A DNA stretch of 64,000 nucleotides from Cyrtodaria siliqua (lineage: Eukaryota > Mollusca > Bivalvia > Adapedonta > Hiatellidae): NCBI GenBank assembly GCA_037043455.1, contig JAWPHD010011029.1, positions 23,533-87,532 on the forward strand, written 5' to 3'. Of this stretch, positions 36,597 through 47,562 are shown one piece after another. Below the pieces are notes generated by a model. It was not told the origin of the DNA. It saw only the letters and a program-made list of their open reading frames with translations, and ran no database searches. Position 1 is the stretch's first letter. The number at the start of each line of letters is the position of its first letter. Position numbers and translations under genes: made by a program.

Positions 36597-37383
36597 AATC
36601 AAAATGGTCGGTACCTAAATACAATGCACGCATTTCATTTACATATTACTATGGAATAATTAATGCAATCCCTCATGAATGGAAAACATGTATTAAGAAT
36701 AAAACTAGAATTGAAAATCCTTTAAATAAAAATATTCATTAACTAAAATTAGCAAAAAAAGTAAATCAATCGTTTTAGGAAGACTTTTTAAAATCAGTAA
36801 GCTTAACACCCAATAACTCGCAAGAAAAATGTAACAAAGAACTCGGAATAACCTTAACAAATGAAGACTGGAAATTTCTGTATCAACACACTTTTAAAAT
36901 AACCGATGATACTTACCTGCAAAGTCTTCAATTTAAAATACTTCATCGTATTTTGTTTACCAATACCAAATTGTATCAATGTAAATGGTCAGAAACAGAA
37001 CTATGCACTTTTTGCAACAACTCAAGAAACAGTTTCACATCTATTTTTTGAATGTAAGTATTCAAAGAATATACTGCTAAGATTGTTTGAACAAATTAAG
37101 AATCTTTGCTGAATTTCTATTGAATTACGACCCGAAGAGGTCCTCCTTGGTTTAAAACAGCATGAATATTGTTTTAAATTCGATTATTAATATTTGTTTC
37201 CTTGTCTATAAAAGTTATGTCTATTCAAGCAAATTGAAAAAATGTCTCCCAAACTATGTTGTTTTTATCGAACATCTGAAAAGATATAAACACCTGGAAT
37301 TATTCTCAGAATTTATGTACTCTGTACCAAAATCTAATGCCATAAAGGTGAGATGGAACATAATTAGCCAACTGTTTAATTAG
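36597..37383 (+). pseudogene. LINE ORF2 C-terminal part
   Basis: Open pieces give AIPHEWKTCIKNKTRIENPL and SLQFKILHRILFTNTKLYQC. The zinc-like cluster LCTFCNNSRETVSHLFFEC is at about 37,001-37,057. An EEVLLGL-like stretch comes next. Order matches the C-terminus of the same LINE type as the RT fragment at 33.3 kb. Stops split the frame at about 36,743 and 37,111. Confidence 0.75.
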
Positions 37384-37421
37384 GATAGTCAAGTAAAATT
37401 ACCCCTTTTGGTATATCTAGG

Positions 37422-37453
<32 letters not shown>

Positions 37454-37465
37454 TGTGTGCATATG

Positions 37466-37502
<37 letters not shown>

Positions 37503-37747
37503 ATGTATATATGTATAAGTATGTAATATTAATAGTTAATTTAGTGTAGGTTTGTACTGACTTTAATTATTTCGTCATTTTGATTTTTGCTCTTTTTGAA
37601 ATTCATTTATCTTGACCGGTTTCTATTATATTTTCTTTCCGTTTAACATGTTTTATCAGCTATATATATATATATATATATATATGAATGCAACTGTATA
37701 TGTAAGTACACAATGTGTCTGAAATAAAAGTATTAAAAACAAAAAAA
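37384..37747 (+). other. LINE 3' UTR with microsatellites
   Basis: Contains (GTAT)n at about 37,428-37,457, (TA)n at about 37,467-37,494, and (TA)n at about 37,662-37,685. The AATAAA-containing end and A-run follow. Confidence 0.7.
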
Positions 37748-37799
37748 ACAATTACAACATGAATGACATTGCAGCCATTACAGAAATACATAGTCTACA

Positions 37800-38322
37800 A
37801 ACGCGGCAATTTCATTAATATACCAAACAATCGAGAACTCACCAGACAAATCCATATTTAGGTTCTGCAACAAAATATATACCAAGAATCTAATAGCTGT
37901 AAAATATATAAAACTACATTCTCCATCAGACCTTTACAAGTCTATAGATTACTACTAAAATATATGTTAATACATCCCTGTACTGAAATCAGGTGTTTCT
38001 CTTAGAGAAGGTAGGCAAAGACTGAGTTGGTTAGAATTATCATGCCATGCAGTGTTAGGGGTGACCTAAGTTAGTTTTCACTCACTCACTCCTGTCAACC
38101 AAGCTGTATTTGTACAATAATCAGTTTGTCAAGACATACATGACAACCGTCTACAATATAAATAATACATTGACCTCATGATAAATGGTCTCATTAACTT
38201 TTACAGTTATTACTCAGTACTGTGAACATCGCCAGTTAGCTACCTGTGGAAAAAGGGAAATACATATAAGTACACATACTACAGAGAACTATAGCAGTTG
38301 TCTCCCTTGAACCACTATTAAA
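37800..38322 (-). mobile_element. Left arm of an about 522-bp inverted pair (candidate LTR)
   Basis: Starts AACGCGGCAATTTC and ends GAACCACTATTAAA. It is the near-identical reverse complement of 45,506-46,027, with a few single-base and short indel differences. The pair flanks the Ty3/gypsy pol. Ordinary LTRs are direct repeats, so this is either an LTR flipped by rearrangement or a terminal inverted repeat. The termini are not TG...CA, so LTR identity is unproven. Confidence 0.7.
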
Positions 38323-38340
38323 GGCACGATTACACTTTAG

Positions 38341-38529
38341 GGACCAGGCAATATTTATCGGGGGGTTTGGACCTGTGCAAATAAAAATGTCATATGAAAA
38401 AAAATGTACGTCCCATGGCAATCAAACGAAAAAAAGGTATCGTCCCATGGTTTGTCGCGACAAAAAAAGTACCTGTCCCATGCCATTTTGCACCATTCCC
38501 AATGCCCAGATAAATATTGCCTGGTCCAT
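38341..38529. mobile_element. Small MITE with 19-bp perfect terminal inverted repeats
   Basis: GGACCAGGCAATATTTATC at 38,341-38,359 is matched by its exact complement at 38,511-38,529. The 189-bp element carries TATCGTCCCATGGTTTGTCG in its middle. That middle part recurs at 41,565-41,660 just before the gypsy pol. No target duplication was recognised. The minus-strand frame across it is not a gene. Confidence 0.75.
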
Positions 38530-39335
38530 AAGCACCCTCCTTACCAAATGAGGTTTGCTGCAAGCTAGCTGCGAACAATTTTGTTCATCATAACAATTCT
38601 TAATTGTTCGCCAATGATCGCCACTAGCGGTGATGTTGCCGCAAACATTATGGTAATCTTTGTCGAATTTGCCGCAAACTCGCCAAAAAGCTATACATTC
38701 GCCAGAAACATTTATTTATTTGCAACGTACACCATAACATCACCACAAACTTACTTGCATGTGTTTTTGTTCACCACAACATTGCGACAAATTTCACCAA
38801 TCCGATTTTATTTGTTATTGCACACCGTAACATCACCAAAATCTTTTATATTCAGATTTGCCGTTTCTTTATTCACAGAACATCACGACACACTTTTCCA
38901 TTCTGATCTGCTATATCTGAAGACTCTGTTAGCCAAAACAGCATCGCAAAACTTAGACTTTATACATATTTGTATTATTTCCAGTTACTTACATGTACTA
39001 CTATTAAAAGTGAAATTTGTATTTTATGTCAAAGGACGTACCACTTGAACAAGTAATTTAGCCAAGTGTATAATTTGTTTCGCGGAACCTTATTTTTAAA
39101 CATTTATACAGTTGTGTTCATTGCAAGAACATTTTTAAATATCAAACACCATGATAACTCCAACATTTAAAACCAGAAAAATTAAAATTGTATCCCAAGT
39201 GCAAAATAATATGATCAGTATGACCTCAATAGGTAGATGTGTGTATATATACGTTTGTTGGTTTGTCTAGGATCTGGTGCTGATTCTAAGATACCCAGGC
39301 ACCTCCAGGAACCATTGGTGCCTATTGGACTGCTA
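38530..39335. other. Unrecognised stretch, repeat-like 'TTGCCGCAAAC' blocks
   Basis: A 155-residue frame (38,581-39,048) is open, but its residues come from recurring CATCACCAC/TCGCCA/GCAAAC blocks similar to 41,100-41,480. I read it as repeat-derived non-coding DNA. Confidence 0.45.
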
Positions 39336-40722
39336 CAGTTAGTGACATATCCATGAAAATGGGAGCAATGCAGAAATGACAGTGCTCAACATCTCCATGA
39401 AAATGAGAGTAGTGCAGAAATGACAGCGCTCGACTTCTCCATGAAAATGGGAGTAATGAAAAATGACAGCGTTCGACATCTTCATAAAAATGGAGGTAAT
39501 GCAGAAATGACTGCACTCGACATCTCCATGAAAAAATGTGAGTAATGCAGAAATGACAGTGCTCGACATCTCCATGAAAATGAGAGTAATGCAGAAATGA
39601 AAGCGCTCGACATCTCCATGAAAATGGGAGTAATGCAAAAATGACAGCATTCGACATCTCCATAAAAATGAGAGTAATGCAGAAGCGACTGCACTCGACA
39701 TCTCCCTGAAAATGTGAGTAATGCAGAAATGACAACACTCGACAACTCCATGAAAATTAGAGTAATGACAGTACTCAACAGCGCTCGATATCTCCAGGAA
39801 ATGAGAGTAATGCAAAAATGACAGTGTTCGACATCTCCATGAAAATGAGAGTAATGCAGAAGTGACTGCGACGATATCTCGGTGAAATTTGGAGTAATGC
39901 AGAAATTACAGTGCTCGACATCTTCATGAAAAAGAGAGTAATGCAGAAATGACAGCGCTCGACATCTCCATAAAAATGAGAATAATGCAGAAATGACAGC
40001 AGTCGACATTTCTATGAAAATGTGAGTACTGCAGAAATGACAACGCTCGACAACTCCATGAAAATTAAAGTAATGCAGAAATGACAGCGTTCGACATCTC
40101 CATGAAAATGAGAGTAATGCAGAAGTGGCAGCGCTCAACAGTACTCGATATCTCCATGAAAATTGGAGTAATGCAGAAATGACAGTGCTCGACATCTCCA
40201 TGAAAATGGGAGTAATGCAAAAATGACAGCGTTCGACATCTTCATAATAATGGAAGTAATGCAAAATGACAGTGTTCGACATCTCCATGAAAATGAGAGT
40301 AATGCAGAAGTGACTGCGACGATATCTCGGTGAAATTTGGAGTAATGCAGAAATTACAGTGCTCGACATCTTCATGAAAAAGAGAGTAATGCAGAAATGA
40401 CAGCGCTCGACATCTCCATAAAAATGAGAATAATGGAAAAATGACAGCAGTCGACATTTCTATGAAAATGTGAGTACTGCAGAAATGACAACGCTCGAAA
40501 ACTCCATGAAAATTAAAGTAATGCAGAAATGACAGCGTTCGACATCTCCATGAAAATGAGAGTAATGCAGAAGTGGCAGCGCTCAACAGTACTCGATATC
40601 TCCATGAAAATGGAAGTAATGCAAAAATGACAGCGTTCGACATCTTCATAAAAATGGGAGTAATGCAAAATGACAGTGCTCGACATCTCCATGAAAATAA
40701 GAGTAACACAGAAATGACAGAT
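39336..40722. repeat. Minisatellite M4, about 44-bp unit
   Basis: About 30 units of GACATCTCCATGAAAATG, AGAGTAATGCAGAAATGACA and GCGCTC. A block around 39,830-40,180 recurs 448 bases later (about 40,278-40,620), including the distinctive TGCGACGATATCTCGGTG, so the array grew partly by block duplication. Minus-strand open frames (up to 297 residues) are repeat translations. Confidence 0.93.
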
Positions 40723-41564
40723 TTTAATTTTGTGAGGATTTATTTAAATAGTGTGTTTATTTAAATTGTGTCGATTTATTTAATTAAATTGTTCTACATT
40801 TAGTAAAACAAAGGTCCATTTATTTAGAATTCAGAAACAATTATTTAAATCAAAACCATCTAGTTAAATCGTGAGGATAATACATTATTATAATCTAAAT
40901 CGTATGGATATACTTTAAATCGAGAGCATTTGTTCAAATAGTGTCGATTTATTTAAATCGTGTCAATTTATTTAAATATGGTGCAGTCCATGTTAAATAG
41001 TGAAAAAAAATATGTTTTCAAGCTAAATATTTATTTATTTTTTTTTACAAACGGCGCACCATTGTTCTATTTCATAATTTTAGTCCAATATATATTTTAA
41101 AACATCACCAGAACATTGCAGAGAAAATTTTTATGCAAATGAAGTTTGCTGCAAAATGTTTACAATGTAAATGAGGCCTGCGGCAAAGTAGCAGCAAACA
41201 TCGCCAAAACATCGCCAGAAGATTACACCTAAAAGTGTTATGCAAATGAAGTGTGCTGAGAAGTTGCCGCACACTTTTACTATGCAAATGAGGTCTACGG
41301 CAAAGTTGCGGTGAACATCACCAGAACCTCATTTGCATATTTGTTTGCTGCAACTTTGCTGCATACTTCATTTGCATGGTAAAAGTGTACCGCATTTTCG
41401 CCGCAAACTAGTCTGCCGCAGCTTTGCAGCAATGTTTGCCGCAGAGGTGCAGCAAACAGTCGCCATAAGCCTATGTTTTTGGTAAGGTGGCCTTTTATGG
41501 TCTAATATCACTGCTTCAATATTTGTAAAGATTAAAGATTTTTGGGGCGGAAAGAATTTGACTT
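40723..41564. other. AT-rich degenerate repeats and ATGCAAATGA blocks
   Basis: 40,740-40,980 repeats GATTTATTTAAATCGTGTC-like blocks. 41,100-41,480 repeats TATGCAAATGAAGTTTGCTG, CATCGCCAGAA and complements such as CTTCATTTGCATGG, so parts can pair. No gene seen. Confidence 0.5.
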
Positions 41565-41660
41565 TCAAGTGTACGTCCAATGGCAAGCCAGTGAAAAAAA
41601 AGAAAGTATCGTCCCATGGTTTGTCGCGACAAATACCTGTCCCATGCCATATTGGTAAGA
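41565..41660. repeat. Partial copy of the 38.34-kb MITE interior
   Basis: GTACGTCC.ATGGCAA...GTATCGTCCCATGGTTTGTC matches 38,404-38,490 in the same orientation. The MITE terminal repeats are absent. The gypsy pol reading starts immediately after, so this marks a break or junction at the 5' end of the pol remnant. Confidence 0.65.
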
Positions 41661-42535
41661 CTGACCTAGGTCAGCACGAGATTGTGCTAGAAGACGATAC
41701 CCCTTTCAAAATGCCATACAGGAGGACACACCAGGCATGCATGAAGAAGTACGACAGCACATGAAGAAGATGCTGGAAGCAGATGCCATTAGAGAATCTG
41801 ACAGCCCATTCTCATCTAATGTGGTACTTGTTAGGAAAAAGGACGGTTCCCTGCGCTTTTGTTTAGACTGGTAGGCATCTAAACAACAAAACACGAAACA
41901 TACATGTTGCCTAGATTTGACGACACGATTGATACCCTGAGTGGATCAAAGTACTTTTCGAAGCTAGATCTTCGATCAGGCTACTATCAGGTGGAACTGG
42001 AGGAGTCTTCGAAACCCTACACTGATTTCTCCGTAGGTAATCTCGGATTTTATGAGATGAATCGCATGGGAATGGGACTTTCAAACTCACCTGCCACATT
42101 TCAAAGGCTTATGGAGAAATGCATGGGTGACATGCATTTAAGGGTCTCATTTTCCTTGATGATATTTTAGTATTCTCGAAGACATTCGAAGAACACATTA
42201 AACGTCTGGAAGGAGTGTTTTCCAGATTGGAACAACATGGGCTGTTGTTGAAACCCGGCAAATGTGAGTTGTTCAAGAGCTCAATGAACTACTTGGGCCA
42301 TGTGGTGTCAGAACATGGAATAGCAACTGACCCAGAGAAGACAGCAGCTATCAAGAATTGGAAGCCACAAACCAATATCAAGGAGCTGCGACAATTTCTT
42401 GGCTTTGCAGGCAGGTTCGTGAAGAACTTCTCCCAAGTTGCACAACCCCTAAATGCCTTGATGGAGGGTCATGGAACGATAAAAGCTACCAAGAAGCCAA
42501 GAAAAGTTCGAGAAGAAATCTGTTGTGTGGAAATG
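41650..42535 (+). pseudogene. Gypsy reverse transcriptase, frameshifted
   Basis: Blocks in order: [40 protein letters not shown] (another frame), LPRFDDTIDTLSGSKYFSKL, DLRSGYYQVEL, MNRMGMGLSNSPATFQRLME. The catalytic FLDDILVFS box follows near 42,157-42,180, just after a frame break at DMHLR. Then come LKPGKCELFKSSMNYLGHVV and KELRQFLGFAGRFVKNFSQ. All expected RT blocks are present, so decay is by small indels rather than large deletions. Confidence 0.88.
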
Positions 42536-43178
42536 GGGAGAGGACCAACAACATGCATTTGATACTTTGATAGAAAAATGGACGTCACCACCAGTCCTTG
42601 GATACGCTGATTATACCAAACCTATGATCCTACACACGGATGCCAGTGGATTTGGTTTAGGCGCTGTGCTATACCAGCTTCAGGAAGGCAAGGAACGCGT
42701 AATAGCATATGCCAGTAGGGGACTGAGACCCAGTGAAAAGAAGTACCCAGCGCACAAGTTGGAGTTTTTAGCACTGAAATGGGCGACTACAGACAAGTTT
42801 CATGACTTCCTCATGGGAACTACATTTCAGGTCGTAACGGACAACAACCCGTTGACCTATGTGCTAACAACAGCCAAGCTTGATGCCACAGGACACCGCT
42901 GGATATCAGCATTAAGCAACTTCCAGTTCACCATCATTTATCGCCCTGGAAAGCTTAATGTTGATGCTGATAGTCTGTCAAGACAACCAGAGTTGATCTC
43001 TCCTGATCAGGTCAAAGCAATATGCCATGCAGTTAAAGCATCACTACTCTTGGTGCACTATGTTTCGGAAGTTGTAGGTCATCAACCGGCCGGTGAGGAA
43101 ATTATAACATCGGAGCCTTTTAACCAGATAGACTGGCAGCAGGAACAGAGAAAAGATGTCACCATAGCCAGAGTCTAA
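42525..43178 (+). pseudogene. Gypsy RNase H domain, intact frame
   Basis: The best-preserved piece of the element, 217 residues. ILHTDASGFGLGAVLYQ carries the first catalytic Asp, KLEFLALKWA the Glu and FQVVTDNNPLTYVL the third Asp. NVDADSLSRQPE is the standard C-terminal block. A stop at 43,177 ends the frame before the integrase zinc domain. Confidence 0.88.
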
Positions 43179-43179
43179 G

Positions 43180-44285
43180 ACCACCTTGGATGCGGTTCTC
43201 GGCCAAGGGAGGAAGACCTCAGGAGAGAAACACACGCTGTACAGAAGTTCCTTCGGGAATGGAATCGCCTTAACGTAGAGGATGACATTCTGTACAGAAC
43301 CGCCTCCTTTGATGGTCAACAGACAAGACAGTTAGTCATCCCAGAGACTTACAGGAACATTGCCCTGAAAGGCATCCATGATGATGTTGGACATCAAGGA
43401 AAGGAGAAATCTCTGTGGTTGGCTAGACAACGCTTTTATTGGCCTGGCATGGAAGGCGATGTTAACAGGAAAGTGGAAACCTGTGGCAGATGTATTCGTC
43501 GGAAGACACCAGTTAGGGTGGTAGCAGAACTACACCCTATTATGACCACAAGACCAATGGAATTGGTCTGCATGGACTTTTTTAGTCTGGACTGGTCAAA
43601 AGAAGGCTTTGACCATATTCTGGTCATCACGGATCGCTTCACTCGGTATGCTCAAGCTATTCCTTGTCGCAACCAGACGGCCCAGACGACTGCCAGAGCC
43701 TTGTATGACAATTTCTTCCGATATTACAGTTTTCCGGAGACACTACACAGTGACGGAATTTTGTCGGCAACGTCATCAAGGAGCTGTGTAAGATCGCCCA
43801 GATTAAGAAAACCAGAACTACACCATACCACCACATTGGTAATGGATCAGCGGAACGGTTCAACCAGACCTTGTTGAAAATGCTCGGACCTTGGAGTGAG
43901 GACCAAAAACAGGATTGGAAATCCTACGTAGCGCCAATGGTCCAGGCATACAACGCAACGAAGAGTGATGCAACTGGTTATTCGCCCCACTATCTCATGT
44001 CCAGGTGGCATCTTCGTCTATCAGTAGATGCCTACTTAGGTACTTCAGTAGATGCTGAAGAAGCGGCATCAGAACCACAGACTATGGCAAGAAGCTGCGA
44101 GACAGATTGCAGATTGCGTATGGTGTTGCTGCAAAGGAAGCCAGCAAGAACGGTGTTCAGAACAAGGAGCGATATGACCGCAATGTAAGAAATAGCAAAA
44201 TTGAGGATGGGGACAGAGTCCTGGTGAGGAAAGTCGGTCTGCAAGGGAAGCAGAAGTTGGCAGGCAAATAGGACAGGGATCCATA
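43180..44285 (+). pseudogene. Gypsy integrase, frameshifted
   Basis: The HHCC zinc domain is present as GIHDDVGHQGKEKSLWLARQ then CGRC (about 43,371-43,497). The catalytic core has the first Asp in VCMDFFSLDWS and the second in PETLHSD, after which the frame shifts. The Glu region is GNGSAERFNQTLLKMLG in another frame (about 43,841-43,890). Further down come NATKSDATGYSPHYLMSRW and an RNSKIEDGDRVLVRKVG-like GPY/F-type start. The full DDE triad exists only across frames. Confidence 0.85.
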
Positions 44286-44286
44286 T

Positions 44287-45003
44287 TTGGTACTCACGAT
44301 GCCAAATAGGGATATCCCTGTTTACAGAGTGAAACGCGAGGATGGACAGGGTCCAATACGGGTGCTACACAGAAATATGCTGCTACCGTTAAGCTCTATT
44401 CCCTCTGAGGTTCCATGCCAGATACCAAACTGTAAGGTTTTGTTTAGAAGAAAACCCACCAGAGCCAATCCTCAGAGTACCGGCACAGAAAGTTCAAGCT
44501 CAGGTTTTGAACCCCAGCAACGTATTCAGAATGGTACTAGACAGAAGAAAAATCCAGTACGAATTGGACCAGATACCACCTCTCTAAGCGAACGCCATGA
44601 AAGTAGCACACTTGAAGATGCAAACCTTGAATTAGATGAGAGCAACTTTAATGCGAGTCGCGACAGCGTGTGGGATGTAGATCCAGATTTACTAAGTGGA
44701 CCAGCTAGACCACCGGAACATAAACCAGAAGGTCCCCCAGCACAACTGGAACATCCACCAGATGGTCAACTGGAAGGTCAACCAGAGGGTCTGCCGGTGC
44801 AACAACCGGAGCCAGTACAACTGGAACATAGACCGGAACGTCCACCAGAACGTCCACCGGAAGATCACCCAGATGGTACACTGGTGCAGCAACCGGAGCC
44901 ACCGAGACGGTCAACCAGAGACCGGCAACCACCAAACCGATTGGGACAGTGGGTTGTGCAGCAGACAGCCACAACACCGAAGCAAGAGCTTTATTATGTA
45001 TAA
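44287..45003 (+). pseudogene. Gypsy pol C-terminal tail (Pro/Glu/Gln-rich)
   Basis: An open 238-residue piece. It begins with the end of the integrase C-terminal module (VYRVKREDGQGPIRVLHRNM). It continues as a low-complexity region with PEGPPAQLEHPP, RPERPPERPPED and QPEPPRRSTRDRQPPNR blocks, ending QELYYV. Such variable charged/proline tails are common after gypsy integrases. It has no recognisable fold and is not an independent gene. The minus-strand frame at 44,705-45,019 is its shadow. Confidence 0.75.
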
Positions 45004-45505
45004 TGTTAAATTTTACCAATTTTCAGTGTATGATGTCAGTATTTGTCGCGACATGTGATGTCGTGAAGATATGATGTACTTGACATGTGTGTATTTTAGC
45101 GAGATCAATCTCATTTCCCTTTGAGGTTGCTTTCTCAAGTTAACCCATTATGATGTGTTGACAGGACGTAAAACTCCATTAATTGTTCTGTTTTCCATTT
45201 CGCAGATACGTATGGAGATGGAACATTTCAGATAATATTGGTGAACAATTTTAGAATTTATTTCAGCATAGTATATGGATGCTAATCTGTTTTCGTTCAG
45301 ACTTTGGACTTGGTCCATTTTTGCTGAATTAATATTATTTGCAAAGATAATATATGTACCTGGTTAGTTATGTTGAATATTTTCAGGTATGCTTATTTGT
45401 GTTTATTTTAAAACTTTTAATTAAATGTCTTATTTACAGCGCTGACATCTGTTTAAGAAATGTCAGGAGCCATTTCACTGAGCCGGGAAGTATGTAAACC
45501 GTCAC
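45004..45505. other. Sequence between pol stop and right arm
   Basis: About 500 AT-rich bases without a gene. GAGCCGGGAAG at about 45,480-45,490, just before the arm, is purine-rich and could be a degenerate polypurine tract (weak). Confidence 0.4.
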
Positions 45506-46027
45506 TTTAATAGTGGTTCAAGGGAGACAACTGCTATAGTTCTCTGTAGTATGTGTACTCATATTTATGTCCCTTATTCCAAAGGTAGATAACTGGCGAT
45601 GTTTACAGTACTGAGAAATAACTGTAAAAGTTAATGAGACCATTTATCATGAGGTCAATGTATTATTTATATTGTATACGGTTGTCATGTATGTCTTGAC
45701 AAACTGATTATTGTACAAATACAGCTTGGTTGACAGGAGTGAGTGAGTGAAAACTAACTTAGGTCACCCCTAACACTGCATGGCATGATAACTCTAACCA
45801 ACTCAGTCTTTGCCTACCTTCTCTAAGAGAAACACCTGATTTCAGTACAGGATGTATTAACATATGTTTTAACAGTAATCCATAGACTTGTAAACGTCTG
45901 ATTGAGAATGTAGTTTTATATATTCTACAGCTATTAGATTCTTGGTAAATATTTGGTTGCAGAACCTAAATATGGATTTGTCTGGTGAGTTCTCGATTGT
46001 TTGGTATATTAATGAAATTGCCGCGTT
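45506..46027 (+). mobile_element. Right arm of the about 522-bp inverted pair (candidate 3' LTR)
   Basis: Starts TTTAATAGTGGTTCAAGGGA and ends AATGAAATTGCCGCGTT. Its position after the pol tail is that of a 3' LTR. Its partner at 37,800-38,322 is inverted, not direct. No second plus-strand copy is present 5' of pol. Confidence 0.7.
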
Positions 46028-47560
46028 GACGTTTTAATAGAGCTTACCGTAAAGATAACAAACAATGAGATAACAATCAATGAAGCCAAATGTCGCTTTT
46101 GAAATTGTTATAAGCAATATGCCAAATTAAGAAATTAAATGAAATTTTACAACAAATATAAATCATATTGATAAAACATATTGATAAAACATACCGTACC
46201 TTAATAGTTGCTATGAATATTACAATATATTATACAACATATACTTTGTTTAAAAGCTATAGAAATCATTCATGATTTTTAAAATGTTTAAAAATATTTC
46301 AAAAATAACTGAGCTAAAATTAGCTTCATAATAACATTCCGGGCCTAAAAACACACACATTTCAATGAGTATTAGAAACAAAACCACTTTTAAATCTTTT
46401 GAGAATAAAAGTTTACATGTAGTTAATTTTATATTCAACATTTTATATGGCTGTATTGTTCACTCTGTACCCAGCAGTCTATTGACACTATTATACGAAG
46501 TCGTTCGTAATGCGCAACTCCAACGCAGAACAGGATTTGCATTGGTTTTGTGTACGCGGTTTGAAAATTAAGTCTCGTTGCTGCACAGCATAGCATGGCA
46601 TTCTTGCCACAGAGTAAACTTTTCCATCTGCAGGGCAGTTGCTTCTGTCGTGAAACTCCTCGCTTCCACATGTATGACAGGTGCATTTCCGGGAATTTCC
46701 CATCGCACCGTAACCTGGCGAAAATTCCCTTTTGATACTATTCATTTCATTGCACCACGTTGTAGAGTTCACTTCCGACCTCGCAGTATCTCATCTTTTC
46801 TATAGAACATCTTCCAGTTAATTACTTACGTGCGAATCTTATCCTAATTTTCTTAGTTTAAATATTTTTTAGAATAGTTGTTTGATAAGTATTTTGTTTT
46901 GACCAATAGTTTGTAGTATTTTGTTTTGACCAATAGTTTGTAAGTATTTTGTTTTGACCAATAGTTTGTAAAACATTTTGTTTGTTTGTTTAAAGTCCCT
47001 ATCCGCCACCAACAGGCAAACTTTACAGCAGATATACACTTTGTTTCTAAACGAGGAAAACAAACATACATCACTTACATATACTGAAAGGAAAAAGAAA
47101 CGCATAATGGGTATTTCCGTTATATATTGTATGTTTAATATGCTACTGCTAATCGAATGGTACAGGGCGATATTAGGCATGTCCTTTCGGAAAGAAGGTT
47201 TAAACAGCACCGATCACACCAATGGTAACCCTTTTAAAGTTTCATTATCGACAGAATGCGCATTTGGCTCAAGCAGGTGAACAAACTTAGGCTTTACACG
47301 TTGCAATCTCTTAACATTAAACACAATACTGAAATAGCTTGACTTTTTCAAGCGAAACTTCAACATTTATGAAACTTCAACATTTATGAATTTCGTGTAA
47401 CAATGTATACTTTGAGTAAAAGGTCTACTACGTGACAGAGTTGTCCTTTCTGTAATTAGTTGTAACCCCTTTTTGCACAAAAAACGTTGAGATATATTTG
47501 GAATATTACTTGAAATTAGGCGTTTATTATAGTGTAGTATAGGCATTTTTTGATTATGCG
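46028..47560. other. Mostly unassigned; gag-like zinc knuckle and short tandem array
   Basis: On the minus strand at about 46,610-46,700 the frame reads CTCHTCGSEEFHDRSNCPAD, close to the CX2C-H-C zinc knuckle of gypsy-type gag. No further gag was recognised. At about 46,890-46,978 AGTATTTTGTTTTGACCAAT and AGTTTGTA repeat about three to four times. The rest shows no gene signal. Confidence 0.45.
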
Positions 47561-47562
47561 TT

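Larger units (their letters stand above)
33240..37747 (+). mobile_element. L1/Tx1-like LINE with 10-bp target duplication, internally interrupted
   Basis: ACAATTACAA lies at 33,230-33,239 and 37,748-37,757. The 3' end reads GAAATAAAAGTATTAAAAAC followed by an A-run, the expected polyadenylated LINE terminus. The 5' end starts inside RT, so the copy is 5'-truncated. RT and C-terminal pieces are separated by about 2.8 kb of foreign DNA (about 33,785-36,596). Stops and frameshifts make it inactive. Confidence 0.85.
41650..45003 (+). mobile_element. Ty3/gypsy retrotransposon pol, 5'-truncated and decayed
   Basis: RT, RNase H, HHCC zinc domain, integrase core and C-terminal tail follow in Ty3/gypsy order. 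Protease and gag are missing upstream, where a repeat junction lies. There are at least six frame breaks, so no functional polyprotein. It ends with a Pro/Gln/Glu-rich tail and a stop at 45,003. A primer binding site was not found. Confidence 0.88.

Noticed and set aside
38581..39048. 155-residue plus-strand frame
   Set aside because: Residues come from recurring TCGCCA/GCAAAC repeat blocks shared with 41.1-41.5 kb. No domain recognised.
39322..40709. Minus-strand frames of up to 297 residues in M4
   Set aside because: Translation of the 44-bp repeat in shifting register. Two long frames overlap each other in the same array.
44705..45019. Minus-strand 104-residue frame
   Set aside because: Shadow of the proline/glutamine-rich gypsy C-terminal tail on the other strand.
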